Assembly (NCBI RefSeq): GCF_001717465.1
Contig: NZ_CP017074.1
Span: 1,888,873-1,952,872, forward strand
DNA: 64,000 nucleotides
Source of the DNA: Luteimonas sp. JM171
Lineage (GTDB): Bacteria > Pseudomonadota > Gammaproteobacteria > Xanthomonadales > Xanthomonadaceae
Direction of reading: 5' to 3'
Shown: one piece after another, positions 1 to 11,572 of the stretch
Layout: each line of letters begins with the position of its first letter
Numbering within the stretch: the stretch's first letter is position 1
Notes under the pieces: model-generated
Databases searched by the model: none
The model's input: only the letters and a program-made list of their open reading frames with translations
Told to the model about the DNA's origin: nothing
Translations under genes and position numbers: made by a program

Positions 1-522
<522 letters not shown>

Positions 523-687
523 GGAAAGTCCGGGGGATGGCCCGGCGCGCGCCGAGCGGGTGGGGGAAAGGGCGGGCAGTTGATCAGCCTACCGAGGCAC
601 AGATATGGGGGCAAACCGGAGTTTTTCCACGTTCCCGGGAGCATGACCGGTGCCTGTCGCAGCATCCGCGACGGCGCAGCCGGCCTG

Positions 688-717
688 TTGACCCCAAATC
701 GCTGATTCCCCTACAAT
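688..717 (+). promoter_or_regulatory. sigma-70 promoter for rplU-rpmA
   Basis: TTGACC (688-693) and TACAAT (712-717) lie 18 bp apart. Each matches the -35 and -10 consensus at 5 of 6 positions. The predicted start near 724 gives a leader of about 70 nt before rplU. Not tested experimentally; prediction from sequence. Confidence 0.7.
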
Positions 718-791
718 TCCGCTTCTGTCCGCCCTCGACGGTGGCCAGATCAAAGAATAACTACAGAACCGAACACCACGAGAGGCACGTC

Positions 792-1112
792 ATGTACGCA
801 GTACTGGTCACCGGCGGTAAGCAATACCGCGTGGCGCAGGGCGAAACGCTCCGCGTCGAAAAGCTCGAGGCCGATGCCGGCAGCGAGGTCACGTTCGACA
901 ACATCCTGATGCTGGGCGACAGCGATGGCATCAAGGTCGGCGACGCCGTCAACGGCGCCTCCGTCACCGCCAAGGTCGTGGCCCATGGCCGCGCCGACAA
1001 GATCAAGATCATCAAGTTCCGCCGCCGCAAGCACCACATGAAGCGGCAGGGACATCGCCAGCACTACACCGAATTCGAGATCACCGGCATTGCCGGTGGC
1101 GACAGCAAGTAA
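792..1112 (+). CDS. rplU: 50S ribosomal protein L21
   Basis: L21 is a 23S rRNA-binding protein of the large subunit. The 106-residue product starts [18 protein letters not shown] and ends with the family's basic C-terminal part ([23 protein letters not shown]), the usual length for L21. A longer in-frame reading back to 537 exists, but the family N-terminus begins exactly at the ATG at 792. rpmA follows after 12 nt, the near-universal rplU-rpmA operon. Translation is probably driven by the purine-rich sequence just upstream (cacgagaggcacgtc). Confidence 0.98.
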   Translation: MYAVLVTGGKQYRVAQGETLRVEKLEADAGSEVTFDNILMLGDSDGIKVGDAVNGASVTAKVVAHGRADKIKIIKFRRRKHHMKRQGHRQHYTEFEITGIAGGDSK

Positions 1113-1124
1113 GGAGCAGCAGCC

Positions 1125-1385
1125 ATGGCACACAAGAAAGCAGGCGGTTCGACCCGCAACGGCCGCGACTCCAACCCGAAGTTCCTGGGTGTGAAGATCT
1201 ACGGCGGCCAGGCCATCGAGGCCGGCAACATCATCGTCCGCCAGCGTGGCACCAGGTTCCACCCCGGCAACGGCGTCGGCCTGGGCCGCGACCACACGCT
1301 CTACGCGCTGGTCGATGGCACCGTGGAGTTCACCACCAAGGGCGCCAACAAGCGCCGCACGGTGAACGTCGTCGCCGCGGACTGA
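1125..1385 (+). CDS. rpmA: 50S ribosomal protein L27
   Basis: L27 lies at the peptidyl-transferase centre of the 50S subunit. The 86-residue product begins [19 protein letters not shown], the classical L27 N-terminus that reaches the P-site, and has [20 protein letters not shown]. There is no N-terminal extension of the kind cleaved in Firmicutes. A strong ribosome-binding site (aaggag, 1110-1115) precedes the ATG. It is the second gene of the L21-L27 operon and is followed by an intrinsic terminator. Confidence 0.98.
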   Translation: MAHKKAGGSTRNGRDSNPKFLGVKIYGGQAIEAGNIIVRQRGTRFHPGNGVGLGRDHTLYALVDGTVEFTTKGANKRRTVNVVAAD

Positions 1386-1411
1386 CCCCGCGCGACAACC
1401 CGATGCACCAG

Positions 1412-1438
1412 AAAGGCCCCGCCAGACGCGGGGCTTTT
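1412..1438 (+). terminator. intrinsic terminator of rplU-rpmA
   Basis: A 7-bp GC stem (GCCCCGC 1416-1422 with GCGGGGC 1428-1434) and 5-nt loop are followed by TTTT. It lies 30 nt after the rpmA stop codon. Confidence 0.85.
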
Positions 1439-1494
1439 CGTTGGTGCCGATCCTTGGGGTGTGTGGTGTGAGGGGGGGCCGGCTTCGGATGGAC

Positions 1495-1611
1495 GCCGCG
1501 CCCTGCCGGCCGGGGGTATCGCTTCTCCCGCGGCAGGGCGTCCTGCCCTGACGCGCGCGCAATACATCCATGTATTGCTTGTCGCGATACCCCCGGCCGG
1601 CAGGGCGCGGC
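1495..1611. repeat. family B long palindromic element, copy B1
   Basis: A perfect 28-bp inverted repeat (1495-1522 and 1584-1611) encloses about 61 nt. Inside are a small hairpin GGCAGGgcgtCCTGCC (1532-1547) and a near-perfect palindrome GCAATACATccATGTATTGC (1559-1578). Copies at 45113-45218 and 49790-49900 share the architecture and the inner TACAT/ATGTA motif, but the arms differ. It lies downstream of the rpmA terminator. A further small hairpin (CTCACCGcaaCGGTGAG) abuts its right edge. I do not recognise a named family. The stretch 1386-1946 has no gene; it holds this element and copy A1. Confidence 0.85.
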
Positions 1612-1664
1612 TCACCGCAACGGTGAGACTTGCTCCTTCGGACGGCTGTCGGGTCCATGGTTGA

Positions 1665-3002
<1,338 letters not shown>

Positions 3003-3070
3003 CGGCGTCAGCGCCGCTGCGGCGCCCGGTCACGGGGCGCGGCGGCCGGTTTGCGGATTGCGCGCAAACG

Positions 3071-3095
3071 AAAAGCCCGGCCAGGGCCGGGCTTT
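3071..3095. terminator. bidirectional terminator between obgE and rpsT
   Basis: AAAGCCCGGCC (3072-3082) pairs with GGCCGGGCTTT (3085-3095), with A- and T-runs at both ends. It sits between the convergent obgE (+) and rpsT (-), so it can serve both. Confidence 0.85.
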
Positions 3096-3117
3096 CAGTG
3101 ACGCCAGGGCGCGCCGG

Positions 3118-3396
3118 TCAGGCGGCGGACTGCTGCTGCAGCGCCTTGATCCGTGCGCTCAGGCGGCTCTTGTGGCGGGCGGCCTTGTTGCGGTGGATCA
3201 GGCCGCGCGCACCGAAGCGGTCGAGCAGCGGCTGGGCGGCGGCAAACGCCTCCTGGGCGCCGGCGGCGTCGTTGGCGTCGAGCGCCTTGATCACCTTCTT
3301 CACCGCGGTGCGCAGCTGCGAACGCTGGCTGCTGTTGCGCTGGTTGCGCACGACGGCCTGCTTGGCGCGCTTCTTGGAAGACTTGATGTTGGCCAC
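3118..3396 (-). CDS. rpsT: 30S ribosomal protein S20
   Basis: S20 binds 16S rRNA early in 30S assembly. The 92-residue product starts (V/M)[17 protein letters not shown], the family N-terminus, and is lysine/arginine-rich throughout. The longer ORF starting at 3459 is not plausible, because the conserved start is a GTG at 3396 with AGGA seven bases upstream. A weak start codon is typical of rpsT (UUG in E. coli, where S20 limits its own translation); whether that applies here is inference. It is transcribed alone, convergent with obgE and divergent from murJ. Confidence 0.96.
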   Translation of the reverse strand: MANIKSSKKRAKQAVVRNQRNSSQRSQLRTAVKKVIKALDANDAAGAQEAFAAAQPLLDRFGARGLIHRNKAARHKSRLSARIKALQQQSAA

Positions 3397-3551
3397 GATG
3401 GAATCCTGAATCTGCGGGTGGTGGGGCGCGTACGATAGCGGGCCCGGGAACGGAATCACCGGGCAATCCCGGCAACAAACACAAGCGAGCAGGAAATTAT
3501 GGGGGATTCAACGGGTTGGGTCAACACTGCGGGCCGCGTGGGGGGCGGGGC

Positions 3552-5150
3552 GTGAGCGCGCCCGAGCCCGGCGCCGGGGCACCCGCCCAGCCGCGGCGCG
3601 GCGGCCTGCTGCGCTCCACCGCGGTATTCAGCGGCATGACCCTGCTGTCGCGGATCAGCGGCTTCGCCCGCGACATGCTCCAGGCAACCCTGTTCGGCAC
3701 CGGCGGCGCCATTGGCGCCTTCATCGTTGCCTACCGCATCCCCAATTTCCTGCGCCGGATCTTCGCCGAGGGCTCGATGGCGATGGCCTTCGTGCCGGTG
3801 CTCAACGAGATCCGGGAAAAGGGTGACAAGGCGGCGCTGAAGGATTTCATCGACCACATGGCCGGTGCGCTGTGCGCGGTGGTGCTGGTGGTGACCTCGC
3901 TGGGGATGCTGGCGGCGCCGCTGGTGGCGCGGCTGTTCGCCCCCGGCTGGCTGGATGACCCGGAGCTGCTGCGCCAGACCGGGCAGATGCTGCGGATCAC
4001 CTTCCCGTACCTGCTGTTCATTTCGCTGATGGCGCTGTCGGCGTCGATCCTCAATACCCACGGCAAGTTCGGGCTGCCGGCGTTCACCCCGGTGCTGCAC
4101 AACCTGACCCTGATCGCCGCGATGCTGTGGCTGGCGCCCCGGTTCGAGATTCCGCCGGTGGGGCTGGCCTGGGGCGTGCTGATCGCCGGGTTCCTGCAAT
4201 TGGCGCTGCTGTGGCCGGCGCTGGGACGGCTGGGGCTGCGGCCGCGGCTGCGCTGGGGCTTCGGCCACGCCGAGGTGCGCAAGGTCGGGCGGCTGATGTT
4301 GCCCACCCTGTTCTCGTCCTCGGTGGCCCAGATCAATCTGATCGTGGGCACCGCCTTCGCATCGTTGCTGGCGGCCGGCAGCGTGGAGTGGCTGTACTAC
4401 TCGGACCGGCTGGTGGAATTCCCGCTGGGTCTGTTCGGGGTGGCGCTGGGCACGGTGATCCTGCCGCACCTCTCACGCCGCCACGCCGCGGCCGATGCCG
4501 AGGGCTACAGCCAGTCGCTGGACTGGGGCCTGCGGATGGCGCTGCTGGCCGGTGTGCCGGCCGGGCTGGGGCTGCTGCTGCTGGCAGAACCGATCGTCGC
4601 CACGGTGTACAACTACGGCGAATTCACCGCCTTCGACGCGCGGATGGCGGCGATCAGCCTGTCGGCGATGAGCCTGGGCGTGCCGGCCTTCATGCTGACC
4701 AAAGTGCTGGCGCCTGCGTTTTACTCGCGCCAGGACACGAAGACCCCGATGCGCGCGGCGATTTGGACCGTGGCGGCCAACGTCGGCCTGACCATCATCA
4801 TCACCACCCCGCTGTGGCTGCAGGGCGTGCAGGGCGCCCACGGCGGCATCGCCCTGGCGACGGCGCTGGCCGGCATCATCAACGCGCTGCTGCTGTGGCG
4901 CTACCTGCGCCGGGCCGGGCTGTACCGGCCGCTGTCCGGCTGGGGCGTGTTCGCGCTGCGCCTGCTGGCCGCCTGCGTGGCGATGGCGGCGGTGGTGCTG
5001 GCGGCGCGCGGCTGGATCGGTGAATGGACCGCGCTGGAGGACTGGAGGCTGCGGGTGGGCTGGCTGCTGGCGGTGGTCTGCGCCGGCGCCGTCACTTACG
5101 GCCTGGCCATGCTCGCCCTGGGCCTGCGGCCGCGCCACCTGCGGGCATGA
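3552..5150 (+). CDS. murJ: lipid II flippase MurJ
   Basis: MurJ moves lipid II across the inner membrane for peptidoglycan synthesis; it belongs to the MOP exporter superfamily. The product, about 532 residues, has the MviN signature near the N-terminus (FSGMTLLSRISGFARDML), GSMAMAFVPVL, and about 14 hydrophobic segments to the C-terminus. I chose the GTG at 3552, preceded by a G-rich stretch; a TTG at 3516 in the same frame would add 12 residues. ribF follows after 33 nt. The order rpsT-murJ-ribF-ileS-lspA is typical of this group. Confidence 0.95.
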   Translation: MSAPEPGAGAPAQPRRGGLLRSTAVFSGMTLLSRISGFARDMLQATLFGTGGAIGAFIVAYRIPNFLRRIFAEGSMAMAFVPVLNEIREKGDKAALKDFIDHMAGALCAVVLVVTSLGMLAAPLVARLFAPGWLDDPELLRQTGQMLRITFPYLLFISLMALSASILNTHGKFGLPAFTPVLHNLTLIAAMLWLAPRFEIPPVGLAWGVLIAGFLQLALLWPALGRLGLRPRLRWGFGHAEVRKVGRLMLPTLFSSSVAQINLIVGTAFASLLAAGSVEWLYYSDRLVEFPLGLFGVALGTVILPHLSRRHAAADAEGYSQSLDWGLRMALLAGVPAGLGLLLLAEPIVATVYNYGEFTAFDARMAAISLSAMSLGVPAFMLTKVLAPAFYSRQDTKTPMRAAIWTVAANVGLTIIITTPLWLQGVQGAHGGIALATALAGIINALLLWRYLRRAGLYRPLSGWGVFALRLLAACVAMAAVVLAARGWIGEWTALEDWRLRVGWLLAVVCAGAVTYGLAMLALGLRPRHLRA

Positions 5151-5166
5151 CCGGCATCGCGGCCGG

Positions 5167-5172
5167 TATACT
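5167..5172 (+). promoter_or_regulatory. possible -10 element for ribF
   Basis: TATACT lies 11 nt upstream of the ribF ATG with no clear -35. If used, the transcript would start within a few bases of the start codon, giving an almost leaderless mRNA. No Shine-Dalgarno sequence is visible, which fits. Prediction only. Confidence 0.4.
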
Positions 5173-5183
5173 GCCCGGTTCAC

Positions 5184-6137
5184 ATGATCAGGCTATTTCG
5201 CGACGTCGACGGCGGGCCCCTGTGCCCGGACGGCAGCGTGGTCTGCATCGGTGCCTTCGACGGCCTGCACCGGGGCCATCGGGCGCTGGTGTGCCGCGCG
5301 GTCGAGCGTGCGCGCGCCCTGGGTCTGCCCGCGGTGGCGCTGGGTTTCGAGCCGTTGCCGCGGGAATTCTTCGCGCAAGGCAGCCCGCCGCCGCGGTTGA
5401 TGCCGCCGCGGACCAAGGTCGAGGGCCTGGCGCGGCTGGGCGTGGACGTGGTGGGGCTGCTGCGGTTCAACCGGCGGTTCACCGCGATCACGGCCGAAGA
5501 ATTCGTGCGGCGCGTGCTGGTGGGGCGCCTTGGCGCGCGCGAGGTGTGGGTGGGGCCGGAATTCCGCTTCGGCCACCGCCGCGGTGGCGACCTGGCCACC
5601 CTGCAGCGCGAGGGCGCGGAACACGGCTTCACCGCCCATGAGATCGAGCCGGTGCTGGTGGGCGGCGAGCGCGTGTCGAGCACGCGCATCCGTGCGGCGC
5701 TGGCCGCTGGCGACTTCGAGGACGCCGCCCGGCTGATCGGCGCGCCCTACGCCATTTCCGGGCGCGTGGTGCGCGGGCGCCAGCTTGGCCGCACGCTGGG
5801 CTTCCCCACCGCCAACCTGCGCTTTGCCGGCAAGACACCGGCGCTGCGCGGGATCTACGCCACCTGGGTGCACGGCGTGGGCGACGCACCGTGGCCGGCC
5901 GTGTCCAGCTTCGGCACCCGGCCGACCGTGGACGGCATCGAGCCGCTGCTGGAAGCGCATCTGTTCGATTTCGACGGCGACCTGTACGGTCGCCGGATCT
6001 GCGTTGAATTCGTCGCCCGGCTGCGCGACGAGGAAAAATACCCTGACCTGCCGACCCTGGTCGCGCAGATGGACCGGGACGCCGTGATGGCGCGCCGGAT
6101 CCTGCAATCCACCCCATCCACACAGGCGTGCGCGTGA
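5184..6137 (+). CDS. ribF: bifunctional riboflavin kinase/FAD synthetase RibF
   Basis: RibF makes FMN from riboflavin and ATP, then adenylates it to FAD in the cytosol. The 317-residue product has the N-terminal nucleotidyltransferase fold ([14 protein letters not shown], the HxGH-type site near residues 23-36, and SSTRIR near 160). The C-terminal riboflavin kinase domain follows ([20 protein letters not shown], then FGTRPTVDG and FDGDLYG). The length matches the family. Its stop overlaps the ileS GTG, so translation is probably coupled. Confidence 0.97.
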   Translation: MIRLFRDVDGGPLCPDGSVVCIGAFDGLHRGHRALVCRAVERARALGLPAVALGFEPLPREFFAQGSPPPRLMPPRTKVEGLARLGVDVVGLLRFNRRFTAITAEEFVRRVLVGRLGAREVWVGPEFRFGHRRGGDLATLQREGAEHGFTAHEIEPVLVGGERVSSTRIRAALAAGDFEDAARLIGAPYAISGRVVRGRQLGRTLGFPTANLRFAGKTPALRGIYATWVHGVGDAPWPAVSSFGTRPTVDGIEPLLEAHLFDFDGDLYGRRICVEFVARLRDEEKYPDLPTLVAQMDRDAVMARRILQSTPSTQACA

Positions 6138-8998
6138 GTCCCGACCCCAACCGCTACAAGTCCACCATCCTGCTGCCCGCCACGCAGTTCCCCATGCGCG
6201 GCGACCTGCCCAGGCGCGAGCCCGAGACGCTGGCGCGCTGGTACCAGGAGGACCTGTACGCGCGCATCCGCGAGAACGCGAAGGGACGGCCGCTGTGGGT
6301 GCTGCACGACGGTCCGCCCTATGCCAACGGCGTGATCCATATCGGCCACGCGGTCAACAAGGTCCTCAAGGACATGATCGTCAAGTCGAAGCTGCTGGCC
6401 GGCTTCGACGCGCCGTACGTGCCCGGCTGGGACTGCCACGGGCTGCCGATCGAGCACGCGGTGGAGAAGAAGCACGGCAAGGTCGGCACGAAGCTGGATG
6501 CCGCCGCGTTCCGGGCCAAGTGCCGCGAGTACGCCGGCGAGCAGATCGAACTGCAGCGCCAGGACTTCAAGCGCCTGGGCGTGCTGGGCGACTGGGACAA
6601 CCCGTACCGCAGCATGGATTTCCGCTACGAGGCCGACATGCTGCGCGCGCTGGCGCGGATCTTCGAACGCGGCCACGTGACCCGCGGCTTCAAGCCGGTG
6701 CACTGGTGTTTCGACTGCCAGTCGGCGTTGGCCGAGGCGGAGATCGAGTACGCCGACAGGACCTCGCCGGCGGTGGACGTGGCCTACCGGGCGCAGGACC
6801 CGGCGGCGGTGGCGGCGGCGTTCGGTGCCACTGTGGAGGATGGCATCCCGGTGGTGGTCCCGATCTGGACCACCACGCCCTGGACGCTCCCTGCTTCTGT
6901 GGCGGTGTCGCTGGGCGCGGAGCTGGACTACGTGCTGGTGGAAGGGCCGCGGCACGATGGCGTCCGCCAGCTGCTGGTGCTGGCCGAGGCGCTGGCCGGC
7001 CCGGCGCTGGCGCGCTACGGCGTGGAATCGATGCAGGTGCTGGGCCACGCCAAGGGCCAGGCGCTGGAGAACATGCTGCTGCACCATCCCTTCTATGAGC
7101 GCGATGTCCCGCTGATCCTTGGCGGGCACGTCTCGGCCGAAGACGGCACCGGCGCGGTGCATACGGCACCGGGCCACGGCCAGGAGGACTTCGCCGTGGG
7201 CAAGGCCTACGGCATCACCGAGCGCTACTCCGCCGCCGAGCTCAATCCGGTGGATGCGCGCGGCGTGTATCTGGAATCGGTGCCGCCGGCGGGCGCCGCC
7301 GGGATCGCCGGCGAGCACATCTGGAAGGCCAACCCGCTGATCGTCGACGCGCTGCGTGCCAACGGCAGCCTGCTGGCCCACGAGGAGCTGCGCCACAGCT
7401 ACCCGCACTGCTGGCGCCACAAGACCCCGGTGGCCTTCCGCGCCACCCCGCAGTGGTTCATCTCGATGGACAAGGCGGGGCTGCGCAGGGATGCGCTGGA
7501 AGCCATCGACGACGTCCGCTGGGTGCCCGACTGGGGCAAGGCCCGCATCGCCGGCATGGTCGAGGGGCGCCCGGACTGGACCATTTCGCGCCAGCGCTTC
7601 TGGGGCGTGCCGATCGCCCTGTTCGTCGATCGCGAAACCCGCGAGCCGCATCCGGACTCGGCGGATCTGATGCGCAAGGTCGCCGAGCGCGTGGAGCGCG
7701 AGGGCGTGGACGCCTGGTACGACCTGGACCCGGCCGAGCTGCTGGACGACGAGGCGGCGCGCTACGACAAGGTCACCGACATCCTCGACGTCTGGTTCGA
7801 CTCGGGCGTCAGCCACGCCTGCGTGCTCGAGCAGCGCCCGGAGGACGGCCTGCGCAAGCCGGCCGACCTGTACCTGGAGGGCTCGGACCAGCACCGCGGC
7901 TGGTTCCAGTCCTCGCTGCTCAGCGGCGTGGCCATGGACGGGGCGGCGCCGTACCGGGAGGTGCTGACCCACGGCTTCACCGTGGATGCGGCCGGTCGCA
8001 AGATGTCCAAGTCGCTGGGCAACGTGGTGGCCCCGCAGAAAGTGATGGACGCGATGGGCGCGGACGTGCTGCGGCTGTGGATCGCCGCGGCCGACTACCG
8101 TCACGAGATGTCGGTGTCCGACGAGATCCTCAAGCGCAGCGCCGATGCCTACCGGCGCATCCGCAACACCGCGCGCTTCCTGCTGGGCAACCTCAACGGC
8201 TTCGATCCGGCTGCGCACCTGCGCCCGCTCGACGACATGGTCGCGCTGGACCGCTGGATCGTGCACCGCGCCCACCTGCTGCAGGAGAAGGTCACCGCCG
8301 CCTACGCGCGCTACGACTTCCCCGAGATCGTGCAGGCGCTGAGCAATTTCTGCAGCGTTGAGCTGGGCTCGCTGTACCTGGACGTGACCAAGGACCGCCT
8401 GTACACCATGGGCGAGGATTCGCGCGGCCGGCGCAGCGCGCAGAGCGTGATGTACCGGATTGCCGAGGCCTTCGTGCGCTGGATCGCGCCGATCCTGGCC
8501 TTCACCGCCGACGAGATGTGGCAGCACATGCCGGCAGGCACGGAGACCGGGCCGCGTCCGGACAACGTGCTGTTCGCCACCTGGTACCAAGGCCTGGCGC
8601 CGCTGCCGGCCGATGCGCCGCTGTCGGCGGAGGAGTTCGACCGCCTGCTGGAGCTGCGCGAGCGCGTGGCCGCGGTGCTGGAGCCGATGCGCGCCAGCGG
8701 CGAGATCGGCGCTGCGCTGCAGGCCGAAGTCACCCTCCGCTGCGGGGTGGCCGAGCAGAACCGGCTGGCGCCGCTGGCCGACGAACTGCGTTTCCTGCTG
8801 ATCAGCGGGGACGTCACCATCGACCCGGTCGAAGAGGCGGTCGACGTCGGCATTGCGGCGGTAAAGACGGACAAGCCCAAGTGCGTGCGCTGCTGGCACC
8901 ACCGGGCCGATATCGGCAGCAACGCCGAGCACCCGGAGATCTGCGGCCGCTGCGTCTCCAACATCGAAGGCCCCGGCGAGGATCGCCAGTGGTTCTGA
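6134..8998 (+). CDS. ileS: isoleucyl-tRNA synthetase
   Basis: IleS charges tRNA-Ile and edits valine. The ~954-residue class I synthetase has the HIGH motif ([13 protein letters not shown]), the CP1 editing domain with the TTPWT motif, KMSKS (RKMSKSLGN), and a C-terminal zinc finger (CVRCWHH and CGRC). The GTG at 6134 overlaps the ribF stop by four bases (GTGA) and has AGG at 6124-6126 at good spacing. A GTG at 6128 is the alternative but has no usable ribosome-binding site. lspA lies 76 nt downstream. Confidence 0.97.
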   Translation: MSPDPNRYKSTILLPATQFPMRGDLPRREPETLARWYQEDLYARIRENAKGRPLWVLHDGPPYANGVIHIGHAVNKVLKDMIVKSKLLAGFDAPYVPGWDCHGLPIEHAVEKKHGKVGTKLDAAAFRAKCREYAGEQIELQRQDFKRLGVLGDWDNPYRSMDFRYEADMLRALARIFERGHVTRGFKPVHWCFDCQSALAEAEIEYADRTSPAVDVAYRAQDPAAVAAAFGATVEDGIPVVVPIWTTTPWTLPASVAVSLGAELDYVLVEGPRHDGVRQLLVLAEALAGPALARYGVESMQVLGHAKGQALENMLLHHPFYERDVPLILGGHVSAEDGTGAVHTAPGHGQEDFAVGKAYGITERYSAAELNPVDARGVYLESVPPAGAAGIAGEHIWKANPLIVDALRANGSLLAHEELRHSYPHCWRHKTPVAFRATPQWFISMDKAGLRRDALEAIDDVRWVPDWGKARIAGMVEGRPDWTISRQRFWGVPIALFVDRETREPHPDSADLMRKVAERVEREGVDAWYDLDPAELLDDEAARYDKVTDILDVWFDSGVSHACVLEQRPEDGLRKPADLYLEGSDQHRGWFQSSLLSGVAMDGAAPYREVLTHGFTVDAAGRKMSKSLGNVVAPQKVMDAMGADVLRLWIAAADYRHEMSVSDEILKRSADAYRRIRNTARFLLGNLNGFDPAAHLRPLDDMVALDRWIVHRAHLLQEKVTAAYARYDFPEIVQALSNFCSVELGSLYLDVTKDRLYTMGEDSRGRRSAQSVMYRIAEAFVRWIAPILAFTADEMWQHMPAGTETGPRPDNVLFATWYQGLAPLPADAPLSAEEFDRLLELRERVAAVLEPMRASGEIGAALQAEVTLRCGVAEQNRLAPLADELRFLLISGDVTIDPVEEAVDVGIAAVKTDKPKCVRCWHHRADIGSNAEHPEICGRCVSNIEGPGEDRQWF

Positions 8999-9020
8999 GT
9001 TTTTTCGACCACGTTTCGAC

Positions 9021-9057
9021 GCCGCTCCCGCGAACGCGGGAGTCCGGTGTCTTTGGT
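9021..9057. repeat. REP-like small hairpin between ileS and lspA
   Basis: CTCCCGCG-AA-CGCGGGAG (9025-9042) followed by tccggtgtcttt resembles the widespread bacterial intergenic repeat built on CCCGCGAA-CGCGGG. A single copy was seen in this window. It may process or stabilise the ileS-lspA transcript. Confidence 0.5.
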
Positions 9058-9074
9058 AAGGCGAGGTACATCGA

Positions 9075-9581
9075 ATGACGAAAGCCGTCAGACCCAATGC
9101 GCTGCCCTGGCTGGCGGTGTCCGTGGTGGTCATCGTGCTCGACCAGCTGACCAAGTGGTGGGTGCTCACCAGCCTGCCCGAGTACACCGCGATCCCGGTG
9201 ATCGAAGGCTTCTGGAACTGGTACCGGACCTACAACACCGGCGCTGCGTTCAGCTTCCTCGCCGGCGGCGGCGGCTGGCAGAAATGGTTCTTCACCGTGC
9301 TCGCGTTCGGCATCAGCGCGCTGCTGGTGTTCTGGCTCTCGCGCACGCCGCGCGCGGACTGGAAGACCGCGCTGCCGTTCGCGCTGGTGATCGGCGGGGC
9401 GATCGGCAACGTGATCGACCGCCAGCTCCACGGCCACGTGGTCGACTTCATCCAGTGGCACTGGCGCGATTACTACTGGCCGGCGTTCAACCTGGCCGAC
9501 GCGGCCATCGTCGGCGGGGCCATCGGCATCGCCCTGTTCGGCCTGATCGGTGGGGTTTCGGAGAAGCGCCGCCCCGGCTGA
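9075..9581 (+). CDS. lspA: lipoprotein signal peptidase (signal peptidase II)
   Basis: LspA cleaves prolipoproteins after diacylglyceryl modification at the inner membrane. The 168-residue protein has four hydrophobic segments and the conserved blocks [27 protein letters not shown] and FNLADAAI; the last two supply the catalytic aspartates. Its usual partner ispH is displaced 12.8 kb downstream by the accessory block, which itself encodes several lipoproteins that LspA would process. It is convergent with the first lipoprotein gene, with 16 nt between stops. Confidence 0.97.
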   Translation: MTKAVRPNALPWLAVSVVVIVLDQLTKWWVLTSLPEYTAIPVIEGFWNWYRTYNTGAAFSFLAGGGGWQKWFFTVLAFGISALLVFWLSRTPRADWKTALPFALVIGGAIGNVIDRQLHGHVVDFIQWHWRDYYWPAFNLADAAIVGGAIGIALFGLIGGVSEKRRPG

Positions 9582-9597
9582 TGGCGGCGCACCGGGA

Positions 9598-10266
9598 TCA
9601 GGACTCCGGGATCACAGCGGTGAACCGCCCCTCCCGGACCCGCAGGATCTTGTCGTCCCTGCGGGGTGCCTTGTTGATCGAGGCTCCTTCCATGAGTTCA
9701 AGCTCGAACCGGCCAGTCACCTGGCTTGCGTCCACGTGATCGATCACGAGCTTTCCTTCCAGTCCGTGGCCCTTCCACTCCTCGGGCATGTCGTACTCCA
9801 GCGCCACGTTCGCGTAGCGCCCTCCGCGGTTCTCCATGATGTCCATGAAGTGGGCGGTGAAGCCGCCGGCGTAGCCGCGGGAAGCATCGGTCTCCGAAAC
9901 GATCGGGTACTCGCCGGGAGACGGCACACCTCCGGTCTCCGACATGGCCTGCAGCCGGAGACTGTAGCTCTGCTCCGATTCAACACGGCTGTCCGCTATG
10001 TTGATGACGAACAGGTGACCCCGCGAGTGTTCGAACTGTTGAACCCAGGCGACACCTTGATGCTCCGCTTCCAGTACGCCGGAGGCGGTGAACTCGACCT
10101 CGGGGGCGCCGTCGGTGGCAATGTCCGGGTCCTCGTTCGCGTCCACGGCCATGCAAGCCTGGCATGACAGGAGCGTCGCCAGCATGATGGCCCGACCGGC
10201 AGCGCCGGCCGGAGAAGTCGCGCCTGGGTGGCGCGAAGGCTGCAGCCACTCCCGCACGGACCTCAT
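9598..10266 (-). CDS. putative lipoprotein, paralogue 1 of 3
   Basis: Function unknown. The 222-residue product has a hydrophobic N-terminal segment (AIMLATLLSCQAC) with candidate lipobox cysteines at 35 and 38, then a beta-rich acidic domain. Its C-terminal half (LEGKLVIDHVDASQVTGRFELEL) resembles in pattern the ends of the two upstream lipoproteins, suggesting divergent paralogues. The start overlaps the stop of the upstream gene by four bases. It is the last gene of a leftward operon headed by the adhesin gene, and ends 16 nt from lspA. A weaker signal sequence than its neighbours makes the lipoprotein call moderate. Confidence 0.75.
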   Translation of the reverse strand: MRSVREWLQPSRHPGATSPAGAAGRAIMLATLLSCQACMAVDANEDPDIATDGAPEVEFTASGVLEAEHQGVAWVQQFEHSRGHLFVINIADSRVESEQSYSLRLQAMSETGGVPSPGEYPIVSETDASRGYAGGFTAHFMDIMENRGGRYANVALEYDMPEEWKGHGLEGKLVIDHVDASQVTGRFELELMEGASINKAPRRDDKILRVREGRFTAVIPES

Positions 10267-10904
10267 GGCTGGCCTCCCGAGCCGCTGTCAAGGATGTCCT
10301 GCAGGACATCGTCGCTGGCCACTTCGCTGTTGAAGCTGCCTTCGAGCGGGGAGCAACCTTCATCCGCCCCGGTGGCCGAGCCGTCCGGGCACAGGAAGCC
10401 GCTGAATCGTCCTTCGACGTGTCCGCCCCGGCTGTCCAGCTCGATCCGGTTCCATTCGATCTCCAGCTCTTTTGCCTCCAGCAGCGTCCCGCCCGTATAG
10501 ACGAACAGTTCGTGGCTGGTCACGGTGTAATCGTCTCCCTGCGACATCAGCGTGGCCGAGAGCGTCGCCTGCCGGCTGCGGTCTTCCGCCGCTATGCCCT
10601 GTAGCGACAACAGCATCATCGGCCCCTGCGCGGCGATGCTGGCAGAGGGCCGGCGCAGCTCATCGCCGGGCACACCGGCAAGGATCTGCCAGGAGGACTC
10701 CCGGCCATCCACGCGCGTGACGAGCTCGCCCATCGTGGGCCGGGTGCTGGATGCAGCATTGGCGCTGGCGGCGGGTGAGACCGGTGGCGTGTCGCTGGTC
10801 GACATGGCATTCGCCGGGTCCTCGCCGGTTCCGTTGCTGCAGCCGGCAAGCAGGAGCAGGGCCAGGGCCGCGGTGGCCTTATGGATGACGCAGTGGTTGT
10901 TCAC
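10263..10904 (-). CDS. putative lipoprotein, paralogue 2 of 3
   Basis: Function unknown. The 213-residue product has a clear type II signal peptide with lipobox LLAGC (C22), a low-complexity Ser/Ala/Pro linker, then a domain with IEWNRIELDSRGGHVEGRF and two cysteines (FLCPDGS and DEGCSPLEG) that could form a disulfide. WNR-hydrophobic-acidic-LD followed by a cysteine pair is shared with the protein at 10941-11513. It probably sits in the outer membrane. It is cotranscribed with both neighbours, with 36 nt upstream and a 4-nt overlap downstream. Confidence 0.85.
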   Translation of the reverse strand: MNNHCVIHKATAALALLLLAGCSNGTGEDPANAMSTSDTPPVSPAASANAASSTRPTMGELVTRVDGRESSWQILAGVPGDELRRPSASIAAQGPMMLLSLQGIAAEDRSRQATLSATLMSQGDDYTVTSHELFVYTGGTLLEAKELEIEWNRIELDSRGGHVEGRFSGFLCPDGSATGADEGCSPLEGSFNSEVASDDVLQDILDSGSGGQP

Positions 10905-10940
10905 GCAGGTTCTCCAGGGTGGTCGGTTGGGGTGCGGGGA

Positions 10941-11513
10941 TCAGGGGTCTATCCCCAGGTGCGGGTTCCGTTCCAGTGGGGCACTGAGCTCGCCCTGGAC
11001 CTGGTGGCACCGGGTCTCGTACTCGAGTGGGCCGGTGTAGTGGTCCACGCACACGGGAACATCCAGGAAGACGGAGGCGTGGCCGGTGCCCTTGTCCACG
11101 TCCAGGTCCATGCGGTTCCAGCGGATTCCGCTGTTGTCGTCATCCGCAGCGCGCGGCCCCACGCGCTCGAAGATGGTTCCGCTGTCATCGCGGTATGTCA
11201 CTTTCTGGTTCAGAAAGACCGGTTCCGAAGCCCCGCCCAGAAACGTTGAGTGCACCTCCACGTAGCGATCTCCGTGGTGGGCGCGAAGCTTTACGGCCGT
11301 GGCCACGCCGTGGCGGTTGAATTGGGCGCCGGCTCTGGTTCCGGTCTCGGCGGAACCCGCCGGAATGCTCCAGGGCCCGTGCTCGCCGTCGATGCTCAGG
11401 GCGGTCCCGCCGGTTGCGCTCTGGTTGCAGCCCGCCAGGATCGCGGCCAGTAAACCGGTGAGTCCAAGCGTCCATGTAAAGCGTCGCGTGTTGGCCTGTG
11501 CCGCGTTGGTCAT
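10941..11513 (-). CDS. putative lipoprotein, paralogue 3 of 3
   Basis: Function unknown. The 190-residue product has a lipobox LAGC (C29) after a hydrophobic stretch. Its domain ends IRWNRMDLDVDKGTGHASVFL, followed by two cysteines (VPVCVDHY and TRCHQVQGEL), matching the pattern of paralogue 2. I chose the ATG at 11513 because GGAGA lies about ten bases upstream; a longer reading to 11549 adds a basic extension with no support. It follows the adhesin gene by 59 nt on the same strand, so the lipoproteins may accompany or mature the adhesin. Confidence 0.85.
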   Translation of the reverse strand: MTNAAQANTRRFTWTLGLTGLLAAILAGCNQSATGGTALSIDGEHGPWSIPAGSAETGTRAGAQFNRHGVATAVKLRAHHGDRYVEVHSTFLGGASEPVFLNQKVTYRDDSGTIFERVGPRAADDDNSGIRWNRMDLDVDKGTGHASVFLDVPVCVDHYTGPLEYETRCHQVQGELSAPLERNPHLGIDP

Positions 11514-11572
11514 GACTGTGTGTCTCCGTGGTTGGTCCGGGGCATGCATCGCGCGGCCCCGGACAGGCTGGA

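Noticed and set aside
3430-3480. Promoter for rpsT
   Set aside because: A TATCGT-like -10 exists, but no -35 at a sensible distance could be placed, so no call was made.
5855-9187. 1110-codon open frame on the minus strand
   Set aside because: It lies antisense to ribF, ileS and lspA. High GC gives long shadow frames; no family motifs, and composition is typical of antisense frames (rich in Arg, His, Gln).
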